Assembly: GCF_001748245.1 (NCBI RefSeq)
Contig: NZ_BDFO01000001.1
Coordinates: forward strand, 7,430,346-7,494,345
DNA length: 64,000 nt
Direction of reading: 5' to 3'
DNA from: Oligoflexus tunisiensis
GTDB taxonomy: Bacteria > Bdellovibrionota_B > Oligoflexia > Oligoflexales > Oligoflexaceae
Under the pieces are notes generated by a model. It saw nothing but the letters and a program-made list of their open reading frames with translations, was not told where the DNA came from and did not search any database. The position numbers and the translations under genes were made by a program. Of the stretch, positions 1 to 8,332 are shown one piece after another (position 1 is the stretch's first letter; the number at the start of each line of letters is the position of its first letter).

Positions 1-300
1 GTGGCCTGGGTCGCGGCGCTCACCTCGGACATGATCTTCACGCAACCCGTGCTTTATGAATTCAGTAACATTCGAGCCCCTACCCTTCTCATCATTGGAC
101 AGCGCGACCGCACCGCCTTGGGAAAAGCCCGTGCGCCCGCATCGGTCCGTTCATCACTTGGGAATTATCCTGAACTTGGACGCAAGACTGCGCGTGCGAT
201 ACCAAAAGCCAGTCTTGTGGAAATCAGGGAGGCCGGGCATATGCCGCAGGTGGAGCAGTTTTCGGTCTATATGGATGCCTTGAGTCATTTCCTGGAATAA
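1..300 (+). CDS. Alpha/beta-hydrolase fold protein, C-terminal part
   Basis: This is the 3' end of an alpha/beta hydrolase gene. The visible 99 residues contain the strand and turn that carry the acid residue (PTLLIIGQRDR) and the late catalytic histidine in GHMPQVEQ, followed by the usual closing helix. The nucleophile elbow and oxyanion region are missing, so the gene must begin before the window and the GTG at position 1 is probably an internal valine. The substrate cannot be predicted from this fragment. The next gene lies on the opposite strand and converges on it. Confidence 0.75.
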   Translation: MAWVAALTSDMIFTQPVLYEFSNIRAPTLLIIGQRDRTALGKARAPASVRSSLGNYPELGRKTARAIPKASLVEIREAGHMPQVEQFSVYMDALSHFLE

Positions 301-351
301 ATCTGGAAGCACGACAGGACTGCCCAACAAGATTGGCAGCCAAATGCTTCG

Positions 352-750
352 TTATTGGAGTGGCGCTATAATTTCGATACCCCAGGGCTCAAAATCGCGA
401 CGGTTCTGTGTTGCAATCGGCAGATCAAGAATTTTGGCGGTGGCCCCGATAAAAAGATCTTCGGTGTGAAGGGTGATCCCTTTCGCAGCCATTTCCGCGC
501 GTTTTTCCGCTGCAAGAGCTGCGATTTCTGGGCTTACTGAGATGACATCAATATCGCCATCGTCGATGAGTTTCCTGAAACTCGCCAAGGCTTTTTTCGA
601 ATTCGCCTTTCTCAGCCCGTATTCCGTTTCATAGATGACGACGACTGATGTGGCTGCGCTTGGCAGAGTTTCGAAGAAGGCAAAGGCCTTTTCCCGAAGT
701 TCCACGTTCTTGCTGACCAGGGCTGAAAGGACACTTGTATCGATGATCAA
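352..750 (-). CDS. vapC: VapC-like PIN-domain toxin
   Basis: This is a 132-residue PIN-domain protein, probably the ribonuclease toxin of a type II toxin-antitoxin pair. The N-terminus MIIDTSVLSAL carries the first metal-binding Asp. A central Glu lies in VIYETEYGL, and an Asp in HTEDLFIGATA completes the acidic cluster. Translation starts at TTG (748-750), preceded by a strong AAGGAGGAG ribosome binding site. It lies 17 bp downstream of the antitoxin gene on the same strand, so the two are very likely co-transcribed. PIN toxins usually cleave tRNA or rRNA; the target here is unknown. Confidence 0.85.
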   Translation of the reverse strand: MIIDTSVLSALVSKNVELREKAFAFFETLPSAATSVVVIYETEYGLRKANSKKALASFRKLIDDGDIDVISVSPEIAALAAEKRAEMAAKGITLHTEDLFIGATAKILDLPIATQNRRDFEPWGIEIIAPLQ

Positions 751-767
751 TCGCTCCTCCTTCGGGA

Positions 768-1055
768 TTACTTAACATCCACTTCCTTTATGGGACCACG
801 TAGCTCTCCAAAATCCTCCGAGTATATTCCCTCGTCCTCGGCGGCTTTCATGAAGTCCCGCATCAGTTTTGCCCGTCGCTGTCGCTTGAGTTCCAAAAGT
901 AGCTGAAGGTCTTTCTCGCCGATGATTGCGCCTGCCGGCTCCCCACTTACCTGGATGCGCTGGGGCGCGCGCTGTGCAGCTTTCACCAGTTCTGACATCC
1001 TGTTCTTCGCTTCGGAAACAGACAATGGTTGGTCAGTTTTCCTTGCGTTCGTCAT
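768..1055 (-). CDS. Phd/YefM-like antitoxin of the PIN toxin
   Basis: This encodes a 95-residue antitoxin. The N-terminal segment PLSVSEAKNRMSELVKAAQ matches the Phd/YefM fold that dimerises and binds DNA, and the charged C-terminal tail is the likely toxin-neutralising part. I chose the ATG at 1055 over an upstream in-frame ATG at 1118 because GAGGAGA sits about 8 nt before it. The gene precedes the PIN toxin, the usual order for autoregulated modules. The repeats at 1137-1162 and 1192-1212 upstream are candidate operator elements. Confidence 0.8.
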   Translation of the reverse strand: MTNARKTDQPLSVSEAKNRMSELVKAAQRAPQRIQVSGEPAGAIIGEKDLQLLLELKRQRRAKLMRDFMKAAEDEGIYSEDFGELRGPIKEVDVK

Positions 1056-1136
1056 GGCTCGATCTCCTCGAAAATTTGGAGCTTGCCGCTCCTTTGACTG
1101 TTTATCGGAAAAATCCAACTTCAGGTCAAGAGGATT

Positions 1137-1162
1137 TCTGGCCTTCGGGCTATCTGGCCTTC
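1137..1162. repeat. Two direct 10-bp repeats upstream of the toxin-antitoxin pair
   Basis: The 10-mer TCTGGCCTTC occurs at 1137-1146 and again at 1153-1162, a 16-bp period. The copies lie about 80-110 bp before the antitoxin start. Spaced direct repeats here could be an operator bound by the antitoxin, but this is inferred from position only. Confidence 0.35.
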
Positions 1163-1191
1163 TTAAGGAATTAAATAGCTGTTTTATTTAT

Positions 1192-1212
1192 GAAAGTTTC
1201 CAAACAACTTTC
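1192..1212. promoter_or_regulatory. 7-bp inverted repeat, possible operator
   Basis: GAAAGTT (1192-1198) and AACTTTC (1206-1212) form a perfect inverted repeat with a 7-nt spacer, in the AT-rich stretch upstream of the antitoxin gene. It could be an operator half-site pair or a short RNA hairpin. No T-run follows on either strand, so a terminator is unlikely. Confidence 0.3.
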
Positions 1213-1321
1213 GACAAGACCCCAGGCGGCATAAGGTCCAGTTTGCACAACTCTTTTTTAAGACTATGCAATCATCTAAAAATATTGGGAATTGTTGGTT
1301 CATCAAGGAGGGAAACGGCAG

Positions 1322-1339
1322 GCGGGGCAGAGGCCCCGC
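1322..1339 (-). terminator. GC hairpin downstream of the FAH-family gene
   Basis: GCGGGG (1322-1327) and CCCCGC (1334-1339) form a 6-bp GC stem with a 6-nt loop, 30 bp past the stop of the minus-strand FAH-family gene. No clear T-run follows, so intrinsic termination is weakly supported. The rest of 1056-1369 shows no gene. Confidence 0.3.
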
Positions 1340-1369
1340 GAGATGCGGCACGCAGCGAGCCTACCACAC

Positions 1370-2347
1370 TTAAAAAGGGACAACCTTCTGGTTGATTCGC
1401 CCAAATATACTCTTCCCGGCATCATCAAACATTTCGATCTCCACGCGGTCGCCATACTGAAGGAACGGTGTGGTCATGGTTCCGGTATCAATTTTCTCGA
1501 TCATGCGTTTTTCCGCGAGGCATGAGGAGCCGCGGCTGCGATCCTCGTTCGAAACCGTGCCACTGCCGAGTATGGTTCCCGCAGTATAGGAACGGGTCTT
1601 GGCGATATGCGCGATGAGATCATGGAAGGAGAAATGCATTTCCGGACCGGCATTGGGATCCCCGAAAAGTTTGCCGTTCAGCCATGTTTTGAGCGGGCGA
1701 TGCACGCGTCCTTCTTTCCAGGACGAACCGAGTTCATCCGGTGTTACCGCGAAAGGAGCGAAGGCGGAAGCGGGTTTCGATTGGAAAAAGCCGAAGCCTT
1801 TTTGCAATTCCACGGGAATAAGATTCCGGAGGGAAACGTCATTCACCACCATGACGAGGCGAATGTATTTTTCGGCATCGGCTTTCTTTGTGCCCTGCGG
1901 CAGGTCACCGAGTATCACCGCCACTTCCGATTCAAAATCACAGCCCCAGGCCACATCCGCGAGGCGGATATCTTCCGTTGGTCCAAGGAACACGCCGGAT
2001 CCACCCTGATAAATCAAAGGATCCGTCCGCAAGGTTTCCGGCGGCTCGGCGCCACGGGCTTTCCTGACGAGCACCACATGGTTGATATAAGCCGAGCCAT
2101 CAATCCATTCATAAGCGCGCGGCAAAGGCGAACGCCATGTCTGATCCGATGTTTTGGAGCCCAGCTGCGCATCCTTCTCCAGCAAGTCTGCAACTTTCTG
2201 AAGATGCGGCAGCGCCTCATCCCATTGATCCAGTGCATCCTGCAGAGTCGTCACATCAGGCCCGGCCGGCAGACAGCGCTGCAGATCCCGGCTGACGACC
2301 ATCAGTTCTCCATCTCGTGTTCCGTTGTCGCGTGTGCCGAATTTCAT
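1370..2347 (-). CDS. Fumarylacetoacetate hydrolase family protein
   Basis: This 325-residue protein belongs to the FAH superfamily, which cleaves C-C bonds in 2-oxo-acid or beta-diketone substrates with a divalent metal. The metal-binding block DFESEVAVIL (Asp/Glu/Glu) is near the middle. The downstream FQSKPASAFAPFAVTPDELG and the later GTILGSGTVSNE are typical of the FAH core. An additional N-terminal domain of about 100 residues resembles the longer homogentisate-pathway-type members. The start ATG has GGGGG a few bases upstream. The gene follows rluB by 15 bp, so it is probably the last gene of the scpA-scpB-rluB transcript. Its substrate is not predictable. Confidence 0.8.
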   Translation of the reverse strand: MKFGTRDNGTRDGELMVVSRDLQRCLPAGPDVTTLQDALDQWDEALPHLQKVADLLEKDAQLGSKTSDQTWRSPLPRAYEWIDGSAYINHVVLVRKARGAEPPETLRTDPLIYQGGSGVFLGPTEDIRLADVAWGCDFESEVAVILGDLPQGTKKADAEKYIRLVMVVNDVSLRNLIPVELQKGFGFFQSKPASAFAPFAVTPDELGSSWKEGRVHRPLKTWLNGKLFGDPNAGPEMHFSFHDLIAHIAKTRSYTAGTILGSGTVSNEDRSRGSSCLAEKRMIEKIDTGTMTTPFLQYGDRVEIEMFDDAGKSIFGRINQKVVPF

Positions 2348-2362
2348 GATTCCCCCGTGGAT

Positions 2363-3124
2363 TTAGTCCTTCAAACCAACAGCGTTCTTGAGTGATTGAA
2401 TCTCCTGCGATGTGAGCTGCCGGTATTCACCAGGCTTCAAACTTTCAGGCAGATGCAGATCGCCATAACTGTAACGCAGGAGGCGGACGACCTTGTTGCC
2501 CAGGTGTTCAAAAAGACGTCGCACCAGGCGGTTGCGCCCCTCGCGGACCGTGATCATATACCAGGCGCCGCGGCTTTGTCCCATGTCGATGGTCTGAATA
2601 AAGTTCAGGTCCACGCCCGCCGCGGGACCGTCATCCAGGGTAAGGCCACGGCGAAGTTTGGCTTCCTCTTCATCGGTTAAACGCTTTTGCACAAGCACCT
2701 GGTAGGTCCGTGGCACCTTGAAGCTCGGATGTGTCAAGCGATGCACGAGTTCGCCATCGTTGGAAAGAAGCAGGAGCCCTTCGGTGCGATAGTCGAGGCG
2801 GCCGACGGGATAAAGCAGAAATTTGACCTGGCGCAGCGCAGGCAGATCAAAGATCGTGGCCTTGCCGTCCTCCCGGGCGCGGCTGGTCAAACAAAGATCA
2901 GGCTTGTTCAGCATCCAGTAAACAAGAGGCGGGCGCTCGGAAACCAGACGACCATCGACGGTCACCTGGTCCTGGTCGGGATCAATCCTCGTCCCGAGTT
3001 CTTTCACGACCTTGCCGTTGATCGAGATCCTCCCCTCCGTCAGCATCCTCTCCGCCTCCCGGCGTGAGGCCAGCCCCAGCTGGGAAAGCCACTTCTGTAT
3101 CCGGATCAACTTGTCCTGGCTCAT
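2363..3124 (-). CDS. rluB: Ribosomal large-subunit pseudouridine synthase RluB-like
   Basis: This encodes a pseudouridine synthase of the RsuA/RluB/E/F family, predicted to isomerise a uridine in 23S rRNA. The N-terminus has an S4 RNA-binding domain (RIQKWLSQLGLASRREAER). The catalytic motif GRLDYRTEGLLLLSNDGEL contains the nucleophilic Asp, and a basic segment REGRNRLVRRLFEHLG follows. I chose the ATG at 3124 (253 aa), with a second candidate at 3130. AAAGG precedes both, and both match where family members begin. The 5' 143 bp overlap the 3' end of scpB in another frame, which is unusually long. Confidence 0.88.
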   Translation of the reverse strand: MSQDKLIRIQKWLSQLGLASRREAERMLTEGRISINGKVVKELGTRIDPDQDQVTVDGRLVSERPPLVYWMLNKPDLCLTSRAREDGKATIFDLPALRQVKFLLYPVGRLDYRTEGLLLLSNDGELVHRLTHPSFKVPRTYQVLVQKRLTDEEEAKLRRGLTLDDGPAAGVDLNFIQTIDMGQSRGAWYMITVREGRNRLVRRLFEHLGNKVVRLLRYSYGDLHLPESLKPGEYRQLTSQEIQSLKNAVGLKD

Positions 3125-4073
3125 CGTCATCAAAACCTTTCGCATCATAACGGGCGCCGACGCGCGGCTGCTCCGTAGGTGCAGTCGGTTCGTCGCCAAG
3201 CAATTCAAGCTGCTCTCTTACCTGAAAATCGGTTTTGATGTCAGCAAAATCGCCTGTTCCGATGGTTTCATCCAGTCCTTCCGACACGGTTGGATCTTCC
3301 GATTCCGGATCGTCCATAAATTCATCGACATCGACCTCCTCGCCAAGATCGAGGCGGTTTTCCGCTTCGGCCATGGTTTCGGGGGCCGGCTGAAAGGCGG
3401 AGAGCGGCGGCAGATCGTCGAGGCTGTTGATGCGGAAAACGCGCAAAAATTCAGGGCTGGTGCCGAACATCATCGGCCGGCCTGAATCCTCCTTGCGCCC
3501 CACGCAGCTGATGAGTTCGCGATCGAGCAGGTTTTTGATAATGCTGCCGGCATCGACACCGCGGATCGCTTCGATATCCGCCCGCGTCACCGGCTGACGG
3601 TAGGCGATAATGGAAAGGGTTTCCAAGGCCGCGCGTGACAAAGGTCTCTGGCGGGCCGAGAACATGCGCTCCATCAGAGGCGCCGCGGCCGGCACCGTGC
3701 GGAATTGAAAGCCCACGCCCTTATCGTGTTCCAGACGAAAACCGCCGTTGCGTTCCCGATAGAGGCGCACAAGGTTTTGAATCACCCGATCGACTTCGGT
3801 GCTGTCGGCGGGATTGCCGTCCTCATCGGCCAGGATTTCCGCAACATCCTGCGCGGAGAGCGGTTTGGGAGCTGCAAAGAGTATGGCCTCGACCTGACCT
3901 TCAAGGGTAAGAGCCTCATCCCAGCGCATGAGCCCATCGCGGGATTCCCCGGTGGGGCCCGCTTCCAGGGTCAAGTCAGGGGCGTCGGCAGCGGATGGCT
4001 CATCCGCGGCAGCATCGGGGAAGTCCTCTTCGTCTTCAAAAAGACCTTCGGGCTTCGGATCATCCATGCTCAT
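2982..4073 (-). CDS. scpB: Segregation and condensation protein B
   Basis: ScpB is the winged-helix kite subunit that, with ScpA, bridges SMC heads during chromosome condensation. The conserved core runs from about residue 50 (LEGQVEAILFAAPKPLSAQD) to about 215, including LETLSIIAYRQPVTRADIEA and the GRPMMFGTS segment. At 363 residues it is longer than the usual 180-280. The N-terminal 45 residues and the C-terminal 150 are acidic and low complexity, probably disordered. The start overlaps the scpA stop by 4 bp, so the two are translationally coupled. The C-terminal tail is read through the start of rluB. No smc gene is visible here. Confidence 0.9.
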   Translation of the reverse strand: MSMDDPKPEGLFEDEEDFPDAAADEPSAADAPDLTLEAGPTGESRDGLMRWDEALTLEGQVEAILFAAPKPLSAQDVAEILADEDGNPADSTEVDRVIQNLVRLYRERNGGFRLEHDKGVGFQFRTVPAAAPLMERMFSARQRPLSRAALETLSIIAYRQPVTRADIEAIRGVDAGSIIKNLLDRELISCVGRKEDSGRPMMFGTSPEFLRVFRINSLDDLPPLSAFQPAPETMAEAENRLDLGEEVDVDEFMDDPESEDPTVSEGLDETIGTGDFADIKTDFQVREQLELLGDEPTAPTEQPRVGARYDAKGFDDDEPGQVDPDTEVAFPAGAGLTPGGGEDADGGEDLDQRQGRERTRDED

Positions 4074-4888
4074 ACTCCATCCATTTCCGGCGGTTCAGCC
4101 AAACGAGGGCGCTCCATGCCTTTCACCTGCAAAGGCAGCTGTTTGGCATCGAGATCACTGCGATAAAGCCAGAGAGGTCCGTTCAACTCCTCCTGGTGCA
4201 CCTTGATCGTGCCGGCCTTGGCCAGCTCAAGCGAGGCGAGAATATAGACGACCAGTTCATAGCGCGACTGGAAGGTTTTGTAAAAGCCCTGAAACAGGGC
4301 AAAATTCACGTTATCAATGATGCGCCCGAGCTCGATGATCTTTTCCTCGACCGTCACCTGGTGCATCTTTGCTTCGTGTCGTGCGGCCGGTTTGCGTTCC
4401 GCCAGATCACGCAGCATCTGTTCATAGAGGACGACCAGCGACGCGGGATCACCCACCAAAGGCGCTTCGATGGCTTCGTACAGTGGCGTGAGGCGCTGCC
4501 ATTCCATCGAGGAACGGATCTGCACACCGAACTGGGGTTTGACGGACAGATATTCCGCAGCTTTCTTGAAGGTTTCGTACTGCAGCAGGCGTTCCTGCAG
4601 GTTGTAGCGCGGATCATCCTCGCTCAGAAGGCCGCTCTCATCCTGACTTTCCTGACCGGGCAGGAGCATCTTCGTCTTGATTTCAATCAGCGTCGCGGCC
4701 ATTTCGATAAATTCGCCGGCATCGGCCAAATCATCGTAGCGCAGGATTCGTAGATACGCGAGGTACTGCTGAGTGAGCTTGAAGATATCGATATGAAAAA
4801 TATCGATTTCATTCACGCGGATCAGGTGCAAAAGAAGGTCAAGAGGCCCCTCGAATTGCTCAAGTTTTAGGTAATACTGCGTCGTCAT
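4070..4888 (-). CDS. scpA: Segregation and condensation protein A
   Basis: ScpA is the kleisin subunit of the SMC-ScpAB condensin. The 272-residue product opens with YYLKLEQFEGPLDLLLHLIR, the strongly conserved ScpA N-terminal helix. It continues with DIFKLTQQYLAYL and FIEMAATLIEIKTKMLLPG, and ends in a winged-helix region containing SRYELVVYILASLELAK. I chose the ATG at 4888 because the conserved block begins 6 residues later; the upstream in-frame extension to 4999 has no family match. It is the first gene of the scpA-scpB-rluB-FAH series. Confidence 0.92.
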   Translation of the reverse strand: MTTQYYLKLEQFEGPLDLLLHLIRVNEIDIFHIDIFKLTQQYLAYLRILRYDDLADAGEFIEMAATLIEIKTKMLLPGQESQDESGLLSEDDPRYNLQERLLQYETFKKAAEYLSVKPQFGVQIRSSMEWQRLTPLYEAIEAPLVGDPASLVVLYEQMLRDLAERKPAARHEAKMHQVTVEEKIIELGRIIDNVNFALFQGFYKTFQSRYELVVYILASLELAKAGTIKVHQEELNGPLWLYRSDLDAKQLPLQVKGMERPRLAEPPEMDGV

Positions 4889-5068
4889 GCCCTGAATCCC
4901 TGGCGCTTTCGTTGAGCCGGTTCTAAACAATCTGGTGATTCTAGCGAAAAGCTGCGAGTTTGGATAGCACTTGGGTCGATCGGCGGACCGGAGGCTCATC
5001 GCGGCACAATTGGGCGTTTACACCGGACGCCTGGACTGGCATAAGCTGCAGATCCGGGAGGTTGACGC

Positions 5069-7096
5069 ATGGAAACCCTGAAAAACGAATGGACCCTGGC
5101 TGAAGAGGCCCTGCGCGCCACCTATGGAAGCGCGGCCCTCTTGCCGATCGAATTTTTCAAGATCCATGCGAAAGCCTTGCGGGATAGGATTTCCGGGCCG
5201 ATTGCCCGCACGTTCCTGTCGAGCGGGACCACACGCGCGGATCGTTCACAAAGTCATTTCTCGGCCCGGGGACTCGACTGCTATCGCAGAAATTCAGTGG
5301 CCGCGTTTCAACAGATTTTGCGGCATTTCTTTGCGGATCCGTCCCAGGTGTCCGGGTTGAGTTTGATTCCTGACGTCGATGCCTGGCCGGATTCGAGTCT
5401 CGCGCAGATGGTGCATTGGATTGGCGAGGGATTCCGGCTGCAGTACTGGGATGGTGTGAGTCCCATACCGGAAACCCCTGTCTGGGTGTTTGGTACAGCG
5501 TTTCATTTTGTGAATCTGGCCGACGATGGCATCCGCCTTCAGTTGCCGGCGGGCAGCGTGGTGATTGAAACGGGCGGCACCAAAGGTCGTTCGCGTTCGG
5601 TGACGCGGGATGAACTTTATGCTTTGATTTCCGTGCATCTCGGTGTACCGCGCAATCGCATTATCAGTGAATACGGGATGTGCGAGCTGGCGACCCAGGC
5701 CTATGATTTTGTGGAGCAGCCGGAGGGACCGGAACTTTCGCTGGAGCAGCGCTGGTTTCGTTTTCCGCCTGAAATTTCCGTCAGCGTTTATGATCGTTTG
5801 AGTCGCCCGCAAACCATCGGCGAGGGCACGCTGACGATTCACGACTCCTGGCGCCTCGATTATCCCTGGCCCATTCGAACGGAGGATATGGCCCGCGTGC
5901 GAGAGGATGGATCCTTTCAACTGCTCGGGCGGGTTCCCATGAGTCCTTTGAAGGGATGCTCGATGCTGGCTGAGCAGATTGCGGGTGAACGTAACGTGGC
6001 AACCCCTGCGACATCCCTTCGCGTGCTCGAAGAGAACCCTTCTTTCGAACGCGCGGCGCGTGTTCATGAAATCGCGCAGGCGCTCCTTCAGGATCAGGAG
6101 TTGTGGAATCTTTGGCGGGAGGAACTGCATCAAACGCATGCGGCCGAGTGGTTGCGCGAGGACCTTGCGCGGAGCCTGCCCACCTCGCCCGCCGCCTGGC
6201 TGGAGACGGCTGCCGTGGCGCGAGGCTCCCGCTGTCCGGCCCGCTGGCTCATTATTCCTCCGGAAAGTCACAACTTCGCCTGGCTTTATCCTGTTCTGAT
6301 GGGGACCGTGCTGGGGCTCGGCCTGCATCTGAGAGCACGGCCGGCGGATGCCCTCGTGCGATTGATGCAGAAACGGCTCGCGGCTTTGGGAGGATTCATG
6401 ATTTGGGAGGCTCCACAAAGAATTGGAGTCGATCCCATGCCGCCCGTGGATGCCGTGCTGCTTTTTGGGTCGGATGAAACGGTGGCCGCAGTCCAAAAGG
6501 TCTCTCCCGTTCCGGTGCAGGGTTTTGGCAGCTCCCTTGCGGTTTCCCTCATGTATCAGAAGGGTGAGGTTTCAGATCTCTGGAAGGACGCCTTCAGTCT
6601 CCTGCAGAAGGGCTGCATGTCGAGTCGCGTTCTTTTTCTTTTGCAGGATGAGACGTCCACACCTTTTCACGAGGAGTTTCTACGGAGTCTCCAGGATGCG
6701 ACGCAGCCGGTGGGCCCCCTGCCCCTCGGTATGGATCTGGCTTTGGAGCATGCTGCCTTTGGACTACGCTGCCAGGGCCAGACTCTACGACCCCGGCCCT
6801 GCGCGGGTGCTCCTCTGCTGCGGATACAAACCTTTGATCCGCAAAAAAATCTGGGTGATACCTTGCTCGATCGGGCGTTGAGCCTTAGTCTGGTTCTGGT
6901 CCCAAAAAATCTTTGGGACATTCTTGCTCAATGGTTGCCGGCCCAGAAAAACCTTCATAAGATCGCCGTTCATGGCCAGGATACCCTGCCTTTGACTCTG
7001 GACGGTCGGCGATTCGAACTCGTGACGGCCGGCCAGGCGAATGCCCCCATTTGGAACGGACGACATCAAAATCGTCCCCTCTTCAGTCCAGGGTGA
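5069..7096 (+). CDS. LuxE-LuxC fusion: acyl-protein synthetase plus acyl-CoA reductase
   Basis: This 675-residue protein appears to join two enzymes of the fatty-acid reductase complex. Residues 1-305 resemble LuxE, the adenylating acyl-protein synthetase: SSGTT at 51-55, ETGGTKG at 167-173, SEYGMCEL at 200-207, and KGCS at 295-298 with Cys297 as candidate acyl acceptor. Residues from about 330 resemble LuxC, the NADPH-dependent acyl reductase: IPPESHNFAWLYP near 396, GSDE at 467-470, and GCMSSRVLF with Cys516 as candidate thioester cysteine. In Vibrio these are separate proteins, LuxC being about 480 aa, so the reductase half is short. The predicted product is a fatty aldehyde. No luciferase genes are nearby, so bioluminescence is unlikely. 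GGGAGG lies 7 nt before the ATG. Confidence 0.75.
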   Translation: METLKNEWTLAEEALRATYGSAALLPIEFFKIHAKALRDRISGPIARTFLSSGTTRADRSQSHFSARGLDCYRRNSVAAFQQILRHFFADPSQVSGLSLIPDVDAWPDSSLAQMVHWIGEGFRLQYWDGVSPIPETPVWVFGTAFHFVNLADDGIRLQLPAGSVVIETGGTKGRSRSVTRDELYALISVHLGVPRNRIISEYGMCELATQAYDFVEQPEGPELSLEQRWFRFPPEISVSVYDRLSRPQTIGEGTLTIHDSWRLDYPWPIRTEDMARVREDGSFQLLGRVPMSPLKGCSMLAEQIAGERNVATPATSLRVLEENPSFERAARVHEIAQALLQDQELWNLWREELHQTHAAEWLREDLARSLPTSPAAWLETAAVARGSRCPARWLIIPPESHNFAWLYPVLMGTVLGLGLHLRARPADALVRLMQKRLAALGGFMIWEAPQRIGVDPMPPVDAVLLFGSDETVAAVQKVSPVPVQGFGSSLAVSLMYQKGEVSDLWKDAFSLLQKGCMSSRVLFLLQDETSTPFHEEFLRSLQDATQPVGPLPLGMDLALEHAAFGLRCQGQTLRPRPCAGAPLLRIQTFDPQKNLGDTLLDRALSLSLVLVPKNLWDILAQWLPAQKNLHKIAVHGQDTLPLTLDGRRFELVTAGQANAPIWNGRHQNRPLFSPG

Positions 7097-7116
7097 AGAA
7101 TCAGGGTCAGGACGGG

Positions 7117-7122
7117 TATAAT
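7117..7122 (+). promoter_or_regulatory. Candidate -10 box upstream of the MpaA-like gene
   Basis: A perfect TATAAT lies at 7117-7122, 62 bp before the chosen start of the next gene. The sequence about 17 bp upstream (TGAAGA) is a poor -35. The location just after the preceding stop codon supports a separate promoter, but this rests on consensus matching only. Confidence 0.4.
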
Positions 7123-7178
7123 AGAAACAACGCGGGACACCGATGTTTTCCCTGCTCAAAGCACAAGGACTGGAACGT

Positions 7179-8246
7179 ATGAAAAGATGGGGTCTGACTT
7201 TGTTTGCGGCGGGAAGCCTTGGGATGACGAGCCTCGCATGGGCTCATCCACCTGAATATTCGCCGATCCTGGCACGCGCCTTTATCAAATCCGGATCGAT
7301 CAATCCGGAAAACACCCGCGAATTTCGCCTGGACGAGACCCAGCAGGACGTTGAGGTCGGGAAATTCTGTAAGCAGCTCGGTCTGCAGTTTCGAAAATAT
7401 GGTTGGGAATCCGATCCCTGCGGGGCCGTAAAATGGCAGGCGAGCATTCAAACCGTGGAAAAGCGTCCCCTGCTTTATGTTTCGTTCGGCAAGGGCAAGG
7501 ATGTGACGCTGCTCCTGAGTGCGGTTCATCCGAATGAAGTGACGCCGGTGCCGATGGGTTTTCGTCTGGCCCGCCACCTGATGGAACATCCGGAATTGAT
7601 CAAACCCGATCAGCGCGTGGTGATTGCGCCTCTGATCAATCCCGATGGTTTTTTCCGGGAAAATCCCATTCGCACGAATGCGCGTGGCGTTGACCCCAAT
7701 CGCAATTTTTTCACCCTGGACTGGTATGAAAAATCCATCAGCTGGTGGCAGTCGGGCAAGAATAAAAACCTGCGCTACTTCCCGGGGCACTTTCCCAATT
7801 CGGAAATAGAAACCATCTTTCAGGTGCGCCTGATCGATGATTTCCAGCCTGATAAAATCCTGTCGATTCATGCGCCTTTGGGCTTCCTCGACTACGATGG
7901 GCCCGGCGATCAAAAGCCGAGCACGCTCACGCCGACCGAGACCCAGGCCCGCATGCTGGCCGCCGCCATTTCCAAAAAGGCCAACAATTATCGGGTCGTG
8001 GATTATTCCTTCTATCCCGGATCGCTCGGCAATTTTGCCGGAAATGAGCGCCATATTCCGACGGTGACCCTTGAATTGAAGACGACCGATGCGAAAAAAG
8101 TCGAGGAATATTGGGGTCAATTCCTGCCGGGCATGCTGGGAGCCATCGAATATCCTTTCAAAAAGTCGGTGGAAGCCAAGCTCAATACCTTTAAATTCTA
8201 TAGTCATTATGAGCCTTTGGCCATCCGGTCCAAGGATCGTTCCTGA
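7179..8246 (+). CDS. Periplasmic M14-family zinc carboxypeptidase, MpaA-like
   Basis: This 355-residue exported metallopeptidase has the M14 carboxypeptidase fold. The zinc ligands are in HPNE and in SIHAPLGFLDYDG. Substrate-binding residues lie in NPDGFFRENP and ARGVDPNRNF, and the general-base Glu is in TVTLELK. The NARGVDPNRN context is closest to MpaA, which removes meso-DAP from murein peptides. I start at 7179 because MKRWGLTLFAAGSLGMTSLA forms a signal peptide ending in AWA and AAGG lies upstream; the ATG at 7143 would bury it. MpaA of E. coli is cytoplasmic, so an exported form is unusual and may act directly on peptidoglycan. Substrate assignment is inference. Confidence 0.75.
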   Translation: MKRWGLTLFAAGSLGMTSLAWAHPPEYSPILARAFIKSGSINPENTREFRLDETQQDVEVGKFCKQLGLQFRKYGWESDPCGAVKWQASIQTVEKRPLLYVSFGKGKDVTLLLSAVHPNEVTPVPMGFRLARHLMEHPELIKPDQRVVIAPLINPDGFFRENPIRTNARGVDPNRNFFTLDWYEKSISWWQSGKNKNLRYFPGHFPNSEIETIFQVRLIDDFQPDKILSIHAPLGFLDYDGPGDQKPSTLTPTETQARMLAAAISKKANNYRVVDYSFYPGSLGNFAGNERHIPTVTLELKTTDAKKVEEYWGQFLPGMLGAIEYPFKKSVEAKLNTFKFYSHYEPLAIRSKDRS

Positions 8247-8332
8247 AGGGAACGAGGCCTTGTGATCCGGTCCTTTTAATGCCATATTCTCGATCATGAT
8301 TCCGGCTTTTCCGCCGTATTTTGCGAGAGAAT

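Noticed and set aside
5069..7096. Bioluminescence operon
   Set aside because: LuxE- and LuxC-like domains are present, but no luxA, luxB or luxD homologue is visible in the window.
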